Of a stretch of DNA of 19,295 nucleotides, positions 6,490-13,625 are shown piece after piece (the first letter of the stretch is position 1; each line of letters opens with the position of its first letter). Location of the stretch: assembly GCA_964622315.1 (NCBI GenBank), contig CAZUOY010000033.1, positions 1-19,295 on the forward strand, written 5' to 3'. Source of the DNA: JAYFNU01 sp964622315. Lineage in GTDB: Bacteria; Bacillota; Clostridia; Oscillospirales; Ruminococcaceae. Position numbers and translations under genes: made by a program. A model generated the notes under the pieces. It made no database searches. It had not been told where the DNA came from and worked only from the letters and a program-made list of their open reading frames with translations.

Positions 6490-7347
6490 ATAGACTGGAT
6501 TAGAGGCATGGGCGAGGCAATAGATTATATTGAAGATAACCTTGAGGGCGAAATAGACGTCAGCGAGGCGGCGAGACGGCTTAACGTGTCGGAGTTTTAT
6601 TTTCAAAAAGCGTTCGCGCTTCTTTGCGGCTGTACCTTTGGGGAATACGTCAGGAACAGACGTCTTTCCCTCGCGGGCGGCGAGCTTGTTTCAAGCAACG
6701 TAAAGATTATTGACCTTGCGGTAAAGTACGGCTACGACTCGCCCGACAGCTTCACCAAGGCGTTCACACGCTTTCACGGCTCAACCCCGATGGCTGTGAG
6801 AAAAGAGAGCCGAACGGTCAAATCCTACGCGCCGATAAAAATCAAACTTATTTTGGAGGGCAAGAACACAATGGATTATCGCATTATCGAAAAGGAAGCC
6901 TTCACCGTAACGGGTGTTGCGAAACGTTTTAGCTTTGAAACCTGCACCAAGGCAATTCCCGAATTTTGGACGGAGTTTTGCAGTATGCCTGCAAGCAAAT
7001 CAATCTGCGCCATGTATGGAATATGTCTCGACGAGAACGACAAGGCGAAGGATTTTGAATACCTTATCGCCGACGACTACAAGCCGTGGAAGGAGCTTCC
7101 CGACGGCTGTGTAAACCGCTCGTTTGAAAAGCAGACCTGGGCGGTCTTCCCCTGCCGCGGCGCTATGCCTAACGCACTGCAAAGCACCAACGCAAAAATA
7201 TTCTCGGAATGGGTGCCGAACTGCAGAGACTATGAGCTTGCAAGCAACATAACGGTCGAGCTCTACTCCGACCCCTCAGATTTTGCGAAAGGTAATCAAG
7301 ACGAGAACTACTACACCGAAATTTGGATACCCGTAAAGAAAAAATAA
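6490..7347 (+). CDS. AraC-family regulator with GyrI-like effector-binding domain
   Basis: 285 residues if begun at 6490. An N-terminal AraC double helix-turn-helix covers about residues 1-110: AIDYIEDNL, VSEAARRLNVSEFYFQKAF, and IIDLAVKYGYDSPDSFTKAFTRFHGSTP. Residues 128-285, from MDYRIIEKEAFTVTG to YYTEIWIPVKKK, form the GyrI/Bacillus multidrug-regulator-type small-molecule-binding domain. Members are ligand-responsive activators. The start is odd: proteins of this type usually begin M-D/E-W, and here the matching codon is ATA (6490-6492), seven bases after GAGGGGGG. Alternatives are TTG at 6442 or 6454, or ATG at 6508, all with poorer sites. Single-gene unit; no target is evident nearby. 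Confidence 0.88.
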   Translation: MDWIRGMGEAIDYIEDNLEGEIDVSEAARRLNVSEFYFQKAFALLCGCTFGEYVRNRRLSLAGGELVSSNVKIIDLAVKYGYDSPDSFTKAFTRFHGSTPMAVRKESRTVKSYAPIKIKLILEGKNTMDYRIIEKEAFTVTGVAKRFSFETCTKAIPEFWTEFCSMPASKSICAMYGICLDENDKAKDFEYLIADDYKPWKELPDGCVNRSFEKQTWAVFPCRGAMPNALQSTNAKIFSEWVPNCRDYELASNITVELYSDPSDFAKGNQDENYYTEIWIPVKKK

Positions 7348-7359
7348 ACATTTAACACA

Positions 7360-7400
7360 AAACGAGCGAGCCTTGCGGCTCGCTCGTTTATTCTGTTTTT
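7360..7400. terminator. Bidirectional terminator after the AraC gene
   Basis: A perfect 13-bp stem (7360-7372 with 7377-7389), loop TTGC. On the plus strand it is followed by ATTCTGTTTTTTTT; on the minus strand by TGTGTTAAATG after TTT. It can serve both the AraC gene and the convergent zinc-ribbon gene. Confidence 0.85.
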
Positions 7401-7448
7401 TTTATTACTACCTTCAATTGCTGTACTTTAAAGGAAGCTTTTCTTACT

Positions 7449-8237
7449 TCACAGTATTGTAACTAATATAAGCGCTAATATAAATACCGAGCCTAACGCT
7501 ATGACAAATTGCACTTCTTTTCTGCTTTCTTCACTTTCCGCCCTCATCGACGACGAAGCACCAACTGCAAAAACTAACGATAATATCAAAGTCGCTATCG
7601 AAGTCCACTCTATTTCAAATAAAGTCTTTCCTAAAATTTTTTCGTTAAGAGCACTTATCATTATGAGAAACACGCCCGCCGTCAATGCCGTCATAACCAT
7701 TGACGCGACGAATCTCTTTTTCACTTTGCTCTCGGCAAATAATTCAAACTGCTTTTCCCTTTGAACACTTACCTTCCTTAGTCTTATAATGAGTTCAGTC
7801 GCCACAACAACAAGTATGATAACAGTAACCACGGCTGTCATGGATATAGCTGCGGATAAGTACTTCAACAGAATAAATTCTCCGCTTTCATAGTCTATAA
7901 TTGTATTTTCTCCGAGAGACTTGATGCCGAAATAGAGACTCAGCGCAGAAAATTTTGATTTTTCTCCGTACCAAGTCAGATATGTAATATCTACCCAATT
8001 AACAAGTAGCAGAATTATTGTCAGTACAGATGCCGCAAGGCTTCCTATAACAACTACATTTTCGGTAGACATGGTCGGTACAGTTACTACGGGCGTCCGC
8101 TGCGGTGCTTGTTGCGTCACCTGAGGAGCTACTGTCGAAGTCATAGGTCTGTCTGCCTCTATACTCTGAGCCAGTCCGCAATTTTTGCAGAATTTTTCGT
8201 CTTCATCGAGCCTTCGTCCGCAGTTCTTACAAAACAT
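7449..8237 (-). CDS. Zinc-ribbon multi-pass membrane protein of unknown function
   Basis: 262 residues from ATG 8237, preceded by AGGAGGGGCGAT; longer forms would begin inside the operator. The N-terminus is a zinc ribbon, CKNC (C3, C6) and CKNC (C17, C20), as in the many zinc-ribbon-plus-membrane proteins of Firmicutes. A Thr/Pro/Gln-rich linker (about residues 31-55) follows, then roughly five hydrophobic segments near 60-80, 120-150, 175-197, 209-226 and 240-261, separated by a charged stretch (RLRKVSVQREKQFELF). No enzyme motif is visible. It is divergent from an XRE regulator and shares its control region, so the two likely form one module. Confidence 0.75.
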   Translation of the reverse strand: MFCKNCGRRLDEDEKFCKNCGLAQSIEADRPMTSTVAPQVTQQAPQRTPVVTVPTMSTENVVVIGSLAASVLTIILLLVNWVDITYLTWYGEKSKFSALSLYFGIKSLGENTIIDYESGEFILLKYLSAAISMTAVVTVIILVVVATELIIRLRKVSVQREKQFELFAESKVKKRFVASMVMTALTAGVFLIMISALNEKILGKTLFEIEWTSIATLILSLVFAVGASSSMRAESEESRKEVQFVIALGSVFILALILVTIL

Positions 8238-8265
8238 ATCGCCCCTCCTATGGTTATAAATAAAT

Positions 8266-8295
8266 TTGTATGATATCCATATGGATATCATACAA
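8266..8295. promoter_or_regulatory. Operator 1: perfect 30-bp palindrome
   Basis: TTGTATGATATCCAT is followed directly by its exact reverse complement, with the centre between 8280 and 8281. The core GATATCCATATGGATATC (8272-8289) matches operator 2 at 15 of 18 positions. It covers the predicted transcript start of the zinc-ribbon gene, so repressor bound here would block that gene. The likely ligand is the XRE protein encoded next to it. Confidence 0.75.
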
Positions 8296-8297
8296 TA

Positions 8298-8326
8298 ATA
8301 CTATCCGATTACCGTGGTATTGTCAA
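8298..8326 (-). promoter_or_regulatory. Promoter for the zinc-ribbon membrane protein gene
   Basis: Minus strand: -35 TTGACA (8321-8326), a 17-base spacer, then -10 TAGTAT (8298-8303). The start near 8291 falls within operator 1. The -35 overlaps the opposing -10, so the two polymerases exclude each other. Confidence 0.7.
8315..8323 (+). promoter_or_regulatory. Extended -10 promoter for the XRE gene
   Basis: TGG-TATTGT (8315-8323) is an extended -10 with no clear -35. The transcript would start near 8330, inside operator 2, and run into the ribosome binding site at 8345. This arrangement suits autorepression. Confidence 0.5.
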
Positions 8327-8344
8327 GATATCCAATTAGATATC
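8327..8344. promoter_or_regulatory. Operator 2 in front of the XRE gene
   Basis: GATATCCAATTAGATATC has the same GATATC arms and spacing as the core of operator 1, with three differences. It overlaps the predicted XRE transcript start and ends just before its ribosome binding site. Confidence 0.68.
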
Positions 8345-8355
8345 AGGAGGGGCGA

Positions 8356-8580
8356 ATGGGCTATTACAAAAGGCTACGTGAGCTTCGCGAGGATAGTGAC
8401 CTTACTCAGCGCCAGCTTGCGGCGTTTTTGAATATAACTCAGACACAATATTTTCGCTATGAACAGGGATATCGTGACATTCCTACCGACCTACTAATTG
8501 AGCTGGCGAGAAAATATGGTACCACTACCGACTATATCTTAGGACTTACCGACCTGCGCACTCTCCCAAAAAACTATTAA
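8356..8580 (+). CDS. Small XRE-family transcriptional regulator
   Basis: 74 residues from ATG 8356, which follows AGGAGGGG (8345-8352). Nearly the whole protein is one Cro/cI-type helix-turn-helix domain: KRLRELREDSDLTQRQLA, LNITQTQYFRYEQG as the recognition region, and PTDLLIELARKYGTTTDYILG. There is no separate ligand or protease domain, so any signal must act through dimerisation or a partner. Its gene is divergent from the zinc-ribbon membrane protein; two matching palindromes between them are the natural targets. A GTG start at 8314 is rejected because it lies upstream of the predicted transcript start. Confidence 0.92.
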   Translation: MGYYKRLRELREDSDLTQRQLAAFLNITQTQYFRYEQGYRDIPTDLLIELARKYGTTTDYILGLTDLRTLPKNY

Positions 8581-8608
8581 AGCTCCGACGTAACGTCGGA
8601 GCTTTTGT
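8579..8608. terminator. Terminator between the XRE gene and upp
   Basis: A perfect 12-bp stem (8579-8590 with 8594-8605) with loop TAA, including the AA of the XRE stop codon and followed by TTGTTG. On the minus strand the tail is TTTAATAG, so it may also serve upp, which ends 25 bases away. Confidence 0.8.
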
Positions 8609-8632
8609 TGATTTTCGTTTAGGTGTAATAGA

Positions 8633-9268
8633 CTATTTTGTTCCGAATATTCTGTCGCCCGCGTCGCCAAGACCGGGAACGATATAGGCGTGCTCGTTAA
8701 GCTTTTCGTCCACCGCCGCGCAGTATATAGTAACGTCGGGGTGCTCTGTTTTAAACCGCTCGATAGCGGGTCTCGCCGCTATTATGCAAAGCATACGAAG
8801 GTCTTTACAGCCTATGCTCTTTAAATAATCGAACGCCGCGGAAGCACTGCCACCCGTAGCAAACATCGGGTCAAGAAGTATAACCGTGCTTTGCGCTATA
8901 TCGTCGGGCAGCTTGCAGTAATACTGCACAGGGTCGTGGGTTTCGGGGTCACGGTAAAGACCGATATGTCCTACTCGCGCGTTCGGAAGCAGCTTTTGCA
9001 CCCCCGCGACCATTCCCAGTCCCGCCCTTAAAATAGGCACGAGCGAAACCTTTTTATCGGTAAGCATCTTGGTTTTGGTCTTTGCGACGGGAGTTTCAAT
9101 CTCCACCTCGGTCAGCGGAAAATCCTTTGTCGCCTCGTAAACCATAAGCATTGCTATCTCGTCGATAAGCTCACGAAAATCCTTCGTGTTCGTGTTCTTG
9201 TCGCGGATAATGGAAATCTTGTGTTGAATAAGCGGGTGTTCAAAAATAAAAACGTTGCCTTCCTTCAT
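8633..9268 (-). CDS. upp: Uracil phosphoribosyltransferase
   Basis: 211 residues, typical length. It converts uracil and PRPP to UMP in pyrimidine salvage, in the cytoplasm. The PRPP-binding loop is clear at residues 129-142, V-I-L-L-D-P-M-F-A-T-G-G-S-A. Other family signatures are VPILRAGLGM (77-86), GLYRDPETH (103-111) and the C-terminal PGLGDAGDRIFGT. The ATG follows AGGAG at 6-base spacing. It is a single-gene unit with its own promoter. Confidence 0.97.
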   Translation of the reverse strand: MKEGNVFIFEHPLIQHKISIIRDKNTNTKDFRELIDEIAMLMVYEATKDFPLTEVEIETPVAKTKTKMLTDKKVSLVPILRAGLGMVAGVQKLLPNARVGHIGLYRDPETHDPVQYYCKLPDDIAQSTVILLDPMFATGGSASAAFDYLKSIGCKDLRMLCIIAARPAIERFKTEHPDVTIYCAAVDEKLNEHAYIVPGLGDAGDRIFGTK

Positions 9269-9298
9269 AACCTTCTCCTATGTTTTTTGTTATTGTCT

Positions 9299-9327
9299 AT
9301 AATAACACTTTTACCTTGACTTCGCAA
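9299..9327 (-). promoter_or_regulatory. upp promoter
   Basis: Minus strand: TTGCGA (9322-9327), a 17-base spacer, then TGT-TATTAT, an extended -10 with its hexamer at 9299-9304. The leader is only about 25 bases, so there is no room for a PyrR-type attenuator. Confidence 0.65.
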
Positions 9328-9335
9328 CAGCATAA

Positions 9336-9367
9336 AAACGCGCAAGCCTCTTTCGGCTTGCGCGTTT
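9336..9367 (-). terminator. Terminator of the flavoreductase gene
   Basis: A perfect 13-bp stem (9336-9348 with 9355-9367) and a six-base loop, followed on the minus strand by TTATG after a T-run. It starts five bases after the flavoreductase stop codon. Confidence 0.85.
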
Positions 9368-9371
9368 CAAC

Positions 9372-11168
9372 TTAATAATAATGCTTTACCGGGTAAAGTG
9401 TGTAGGGCCTTTCGATTGGCGGCTTCTCAGCTTCTATCGCCTTCTTCGCCTCGGTCTCGTTGAGATAGATAGCGTCTGCCGCCGCGCGCGAGCCTGAAAT
9501 TCTGCCCGTCTCTATCGCCTGCGTAAGCGACGCACCGAAGCCAGGATAGCGGTAATCAAAGTAAACGCCGTTAGCCACTTCACCCGCGGCGTAAAGCCCC
9601 TCGATAATTCCGTATTCGTCCAGTACGGCACAGCTGAGGTTCGTCTCGATTCCGCCCGTCGTGCCGTAGGTCAGCGCGGAATACGGAACCGCGTAGAACG
9701 GACCGTCAACCAGCGCCTTAAGGTACTTGTCAGGTCTTTTGAAAACGGTGTCTTTGCCGCTTGAGCAAAGCGAATTGTAACCCGAAACGGCTGAATGAAG
9801 CGCAGAGGCACCTATTTTGTTTCCAAGCTCAGCCACGGTGTCGGCTTTGAAAATTCTTCCCGCCTCCACCTCAGCGTCCCAGTTTGAGTGACTGCCGTGA
9901 CGGTCAACGATATAGTATGCCTGCTTGCCGCCGCTTGCATAGAGCGCACCGCTAAGAAGGAAGCCCTCGTCGGTTTCGTTCGCAAAGCGCTCGCCCCTGT
10001 CGTTTACGAGTATCCCCTTATATTCGCCGTTCGTATCGCCGACGTAATCATAAAGTGTGGCTATCGGCGCGCCGTTAAGGATATTCGCGCCCACCTGACG
10101 CGCAAGGGTAATTCCTCCGCCCGCGTTGCCGTTCGCCGTAAGTGAAACTATATTATCAGGGTTGACCGAGGTAAGCTCGCTTACGAGCTCCGGGTTTCTG
10201 TCATAGCCGCCCGTCGCGATAATGGTAGAGGTGGCGTATATGGAAAGCACGCCGCCCGAAACCTTTTTAGCCTTAGCGCCAAGCACTACGTTTGTCGCGC
10301 TGCTTATAAGAGTATACGCCTCGGTGTTATAATAAATTTCAACGCCGTTTGCCGCCGCCGCTCTGACGAGCGGTTCAACAAGATATCCGCCGCCTGTGTT
10401 ATTTCCGTCCGAGATGAGATGCACACGTTCGGGCTCCTGACCCGTAAACGAGGGAAGCAGAACGTTTGAAAAACGAACGCCGAGGGTAGTTAGCATATCA
10501 AGGTTCCCCGCTGAGTTCGCCGACATATCAAGAAGGCGCGCGCTGTCCACATTACTGCCCGCAAAGGAATAAAGGAAGCTCGCAAGCCCCGAGCTCGAAT
10601 CGGAAATAATGTTATACTTCTGTATTGAGGTTCCCGCCGCCATAATCTTTCCGTCACTTCGCGCTGTTGTGCCGCCGGGTATGCCCATCTTTTCAACAAC
10701 GATAACCTTGACTCCCTTTTCCGCCGCCGCAATCGCCGCTGTAAGCCCCGCGCCACCTGCTCCGATTACAAGCACGTCGCAGTAAAGGCTTTTGTCCGTA
10801 ATGTCATTTATAACGGAGGAATACATAAGCTCCTCCTCATCGTAGCCTACCTTTGTAAGCGCCTTTTTCGCCGCTTCGATAGCCGCGTCGCTCGTCACCG
10901 TCGCGCCGGAAACAACGTCCACGTCGAGGCACTGCCGCTCATTAATGGATTTAACAATAAGCTCGAGCGCCGTGCTTCCTATTCCAACCGTTTCCTCGGC
11001 TTTTTCTATAGTCAACGCAAAGCCGTCCTCGCTGCGTCGCGCGCAAAGCGATATATTGCCCTCATAGCCCCTTGCCGAGCCATAGGCAGTTGAAGTGCGC
11101 GAACAGCCCGTCGTTAACAGCGTTAACGCGGAAAGCAGCAGACAACAGACCCTCTTTATTCCTCTCAT
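9372..11168 (-). CDS. Secreted lipoprotein flavoreductase with FMN-binding and FAD (fumarate-reductase-like) domains
   Basis: 598 residues. A lipoprotein signal ends at L-T-T-G-C (Cys22), so it acts outside the membrane. An FMN-binding domain (about residues 30-107) carries D84-V-V-S-G-A-T90, the motif to which ApbE attaches FMN through the threonine. An FAD domain of the fumarate reductase/flavocytochrome c family follows: GAGGAG (136-141), VEKMGIPGGTTARSDG (158-173) and RGERFANE with R394 at the usual catalytic arginine. The family's H-T-x-G-G is here Y-G-T-T-G-G (501-506), so the histidine is missing and fumarate is an unlikely substrate. Such proteins pass electrons to extracellular acceptors in anaerobic respiration; the acceptor is unknown. 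No ApbE or membrane electron donor is nearby. AAGGAG precedes the ATG. Confidence 0.9.
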   Translation of the reverse strand: MRGIKRVCCLLLSALTLLTTGCSRTSTAYGSARGYEGNISLCARRSEDGFALTIEKAEETVGIGSTALELIVKSINERQCLDVDVVSGATVTSDAAIEAAKKALTKVGYDEEELMYSSVINDITDKSLYCDVLVIGAGGAGLTAAIAAAEKGVKVIVVEKMGIPGGTTARSDGKIMAAGTSIQKYNIISDSSSGLASFLYSFAGSNVDSARLLDMSANSAGNLDMLTTLGVRFSNVLLPSFTGQEPERVHLISDGNNTGGGYLVEPLVRAAAANGVEIYYNTEAYTLISSATNVVLGAKAKKVSGGVLSIYATSTIIATGGYDRNPELVSELTSVNPDNIVSLTANGNAGGGITLARQVGANILNGAPIATLYDYVGDTNGEYKGILVNDRGERFANETDEGFLLSGALYASGGKQAYYIVDRHGSHSNWDAEVEAGRIFKADTVAELGNKIGASALHSAVSGYNSLCSSGKDTVFKRPDKYLKALVDGPFYAVPYSALTYGTTGGIETNLSCAVLDEYGIIEGLYAAGEVANGVYFDYRYPGFGASLTQAIETGRISGSRAAADAIYLNETEAKKAIEAEKPPIERPYTLYPVKHYY

Positions 11169-11205
11169 GTAAGTCTCCTTTGCGGCGATACTTTTATCTT
11201 ATTTA

Positions 11206-11233
11206 TTATTATGCTAAAATAACACTAATACAA
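11206..11233 (-). promoter_or_regulatory. Candidate promoter of the flavoreductase gene
   Basis: Minus strand: TTGTAT (11228-11233), a 16-base spacer and TAATAA (11206-11211). This is a weak match; the tract is AT-rich and other registers are possible. The divergent acyltransferase gene shares this 93-base region, and no clear plus-strand promoter was found there. Confidence 0.35.
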
Positions 11234-11261
11234 TACAAAATTAGCAGACGGGAGCGCGGCC

Positions 11262-12515
11262 TTGAAAAAGAACAATAAGCGAAACCCATATGACGTTCAC
11301 AAAATTGATTCCTTCTTATACTGGTTGGCGGTACACGCGGTAAAGCTTTGGTTTCGGCTTTTCTACGGTCTTAAGATTAATAACGCGGAGGTGCGCGGTT
11401 TAAAAGCGCCGTTTCTGCTTCTTTCCAACCACGAGAGCAACTACGACTTTCTCATGGACGCTATCGCGCTCTATCCGAACAAGCTTCACATAATGGTTAC
11501 AACCTATTTCTTTCACCACGCGCTGTTGGGGCGGCTGCTGGAGCATATGGGTTGCATTCCAAAGCGTCAGTTCGTACCCGACACCAAGGCGATTAAAAGC
11601 GTTCTGCGAATAATTGAACGCGGCGAGAACGTCTGTATCTTCCCCGAGGGACAGACCTGTTACACAGGCGAAACGTGCGATTTTGATGAGTCCACGGCGA
11701 AGCTTGTGAAGAAGCTTTGCGTACCCGTCGTGGCTTCCACCGTCCGCGGAAACCATCTTGCCTTCCCGAAGTGGGCGCCCGGTAAGAAGTTCCCGGCGCG
11801 CTGTGAGGTCTATGCGAGGGTAATACTCACCGCAAAGGAGATATCGGAGCTTTCCGCTGAAGAAATATACACTATCTTAAAACGTGAGCTAAGCTATAAC
11901 GACTTCGAGTGGCAGCGCGGGGTAATGGCTAAATCGAGGAAACCCAGAACCACAAGCGGTCTTCAGAATATCCTCTACCGCTGCGTGAACTGTAAAGCTG
12001 ATTTCTCTATGACGAGCGACGGCAAAAACCGTCTTGTCTGTTCAAAATGCGGATATACCGCCGAGCTTGACGATTACGGCTTTCTCCACGCCGTGAACGG
12101 CGAAACCGTCACGGACAACTGCGCGGCGTGGTTTAACCTTCAGCGAGCCGCCATTAACGCGGAGATAGACGCGGGCGCACTGCCCTTTTCTTCACCCTGC
12201 CGCTTAATGCGCACGATAGAGGGAAAGCAGGGCTATTTCGACTGCGGCGAGGGAACTGTGACCCTCGACGGTACAGGCATTCATTTTAACGGCGTAAGGG
12301 ACGGCGAACCGTTCTCGGTCGAGGCGCTCTATGAACGCCAGAGCGCCCTTCCCCATAACTGCACCTTCTGGGCGATAGACATTCACGGCGAAGGCGAAAA
12401 CTATGCTCTCGCTCCCGACGACCCAAGAAAGATGATTAAGTTCGTTGAGAGCTATTTAATAATGAGAAAGCGAACGGACGCGCAGAAAAAGGCGGTCAGT
12501 CGTACTGAGCTATAA
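11262..12515 (+). CDS. PlsC-type acyltransferase with a zinc-ribbon C-terminal extension
   Basis: 417 residues, clearly longer than the 200-250 of ordinary PlsC. Residues 50-190 are a glycerolphosphate acyltransferase domain: NHESNYD (H57 and D62, the catalytic HX4D) and FPEGQ (127-131), with hydrophobic stretches typical of membrane association. It probably transfers an acyl chain to lysophosphatidate or a related lipid. After residue 235 comes a domain with CVNC (C241, C244) and CSKC (C260, C263), a likely zinc ribbon, then about 150 residues I do not recognise. The start is TTG, with GGGAG seven bases upstream; no in-frame ATG exists before residue 65. The 3' end overlaps the convergent hydrolase gene by 20 bases. 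Confidence 0.85.
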   Translation: MKKNNKRNPYDVHKIDSFLYWLAVHAVKLWFRLFYGLKINNAEVRGLKAPFLLLSNHESNYDFLMDAIALYPNKLHIMVTTYFFHHALLGRLLEHMGCIPKRQFVPDTKAIKSVLRIIERGENVCIFPEGQTCYTGETCDFDESTAKLVKKLCVPVVASTVRGNHLAFPKWAPGKKFPARCEVYARVILTAKEISELSAEEIYTILKRELSYNDFEWQRGVMAKSRKPRTTSGLQNILYRCVNCKADFSMTSDGKNRLVCSKCGYTAELDDYGFLHAVNGETVTDNCAAWFNLQRAAINAEIDAGALPFSSPCRLMRTIEGKQGYFDCGEGTVTLDGTGIHFNGVRDGEPFSVEALYERQSALPHNCTFWAIDIHGEGENYALAPDDPRKMIKFVESYLIMRKRTDAQKKAVSRTEL

Positions 12516-13464
12516 ACTCCTTAACCTTCGCTGTATACTCATCGGTTTTATCGAAATAGCTGACGCCGTGCCGCGCACATTCTATAACAAGCATCTGCTT
12601 GTTTCCTGCGTGCGCGTCGTAAAGCTCGCGCATCATTTCAAAGGGAACCACGTCGTCGTGAGTACCGTGGATAAAGAGCATAGGAAAGCTCGCGTCTTTA
12701 ATTAGCTTCTTTGCGGACGCCTGCTTAAAGCCGTAACCCGCGAGGATTCTTGCGAACACACCCGCTGTCGCGACGGCGAGACGTTTAAACAACAGTGGCT
12801 TAAAGTCGCGCTTTAAATGACTTAAAAAGGTGTCATACGCGGTGGTATAACCGCAGTCCTCTATCGCACATTTAACCTTGTCGGATAGGTCGCGTCCGCC
12901 GCTCATCATCATAACGGTCGCCGCGCCCATAGAAATGCCGTGAAGGACTATTTCTGTGTTGTCGCCGAGCTTTTGTAAAAGCAGCTCTATCCAGTCGTTC
13001 ATATCGTGGCGCTCAAGCCAACCCATGCCGATATATTTCCCCTCGCTCTTTCCGTGAGCGCGCTGGTCGGCGCAAAAAACGTTGTAGCCCATCTCATAAT
13101 ACATACGAGAAATAAACCCCATCTCGCCAGAAACGCAACGGTGCCCGTGCACTACAAAGGCAAGCCGGTTTGTCTTCTTCTTCGCGTAAAGCAGATGTCC
13201 GACAAGCCGAAGTCCGTCAAAGGATGTCAACTCCAACCGTTCGAGCTTTTGACTGTTCCACCATATATTGCTTTCCCTTGCGCTTGTGCGGTAGGGCGAA
13301 TTGCCCGACGCGGGAAAGGTCTTTGCGTCGTCCTTATTGGGGTCGAAGTTCCAATCGCGACTGTCTGTGCGAATAATCGCCGTGCGAAGAACAAGCACCG
13401 CAATAACCAAAATATAAATAAGAAAAACGCCGAGAATTATCAGCAGAAGTTCAAATAAATTCAC
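12496..13464 (-). CDS. Membrane-anchored alpha/beta hydrolase
   Basis: 322 residues from GTG 13464, which has GGGAG seven bases upstream. The in-frame ATG at 13506 overlaps the promoter's extended -10 and cannot be in the transcript. An N-terminal hydrophobic segment (about residues 2-29) anchors the protein. The hydrolase domain has HGH (106-108, oxyanion region), DQRAHGKSEG (133-142), nucleophile Ser178 in GISMG, an acid in HGTHDD (270 or 271) and His299 in ARHG, so the triad is complete. This resembles the YqkD/BAAT-like esterase group common in Firmicutes; the substrate is unknown. The gene is divergent from the FkbH operon and convergent with the acyltransferase. Confidence 0.87.
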   Translation of the reverse strand: MNLFELLLIILGVFLIYILVIAVLVLRTAIIRTDSRDWNFDPNKDDAKTFPASGNSPYRTSARESNIWWNSQKLERLELTSFDGLRLVGHLLYAKKKTNRLAFVVHGHRCVSGEMGFISRMYYEMGYNVFCADQRAHGKSEGKYIGMGWLERHDMNDWIELLLQKLGDNTEIVLHGISMGAATVMMMSGGRDLSDKVKCAIEDCGYTTAYDTFLSHLKRDFKPLLFKRLAVATAGVFARILAGYGFKQASAKKLIKDASFPMLFIHGTHDDVVPFEMMRELYDAHAGNKQMLVIECARHGVSYFDKTDEYTAKVKEFIAQYD

Positions 13465-13496
13465 AGCGAAACTCCCTTTCTTTTCCTTATTAATGA

Positions 13497-13525
13497 AATA
13501 TACCATATTTGTGCCAAATGTTCAA
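13497..13525 (-). promoter_or_regulatory. Promoter of the alpha/beta hydrolase gene
   Basis: Minus strand: TTGAAC (13520-13525), a 17-base spacer, then TGG-TATATT, an extended -10 with its hexamer at 13497-13502. It decides the start codon of the gene: the upstream ATG lies within this element. Confidence 0.7.
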
Positions 13526-13568
13526 ATAATTTTTGAAAAACTGTCGATTTTAACTATTTTCATTATAT

Positions 13569-13597
13569 TTGCATATTTAGGCTGTTACTATTATAAT
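13569..13597 (+). promoter_or_regulatory. Promoter of the FkbH-ACP-MaoC-SDR operon
   Basis: TTGCAT (13569-13574), a 17-base spacer and a perfect TATAAT (13592-13597). The start near 13604 gives a short leader with the ribosome binding site GCGGAGGA (13615-13622). No operator-like symmetry was noticed around it. Confidence 0.75.
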
Positions 13598-13625
13598 ATA
13601 AATACTTTATTTATGCGGAGGACCT

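Noticed and set aside
8314..8355. GTG-started N-terminal extension of the XRE regulator
   Set aside because: It covers the promoter and operator, while ATG 8356 follows AGGAGGGG.
13465..13506. ATG-started N-terminal extension of the alpha/beta hydrolase
   Set aside because: The ATG lies at the promoter's extended -10, upstream of the transcript start; the GTG at 13464 has a good ribosome binding site.
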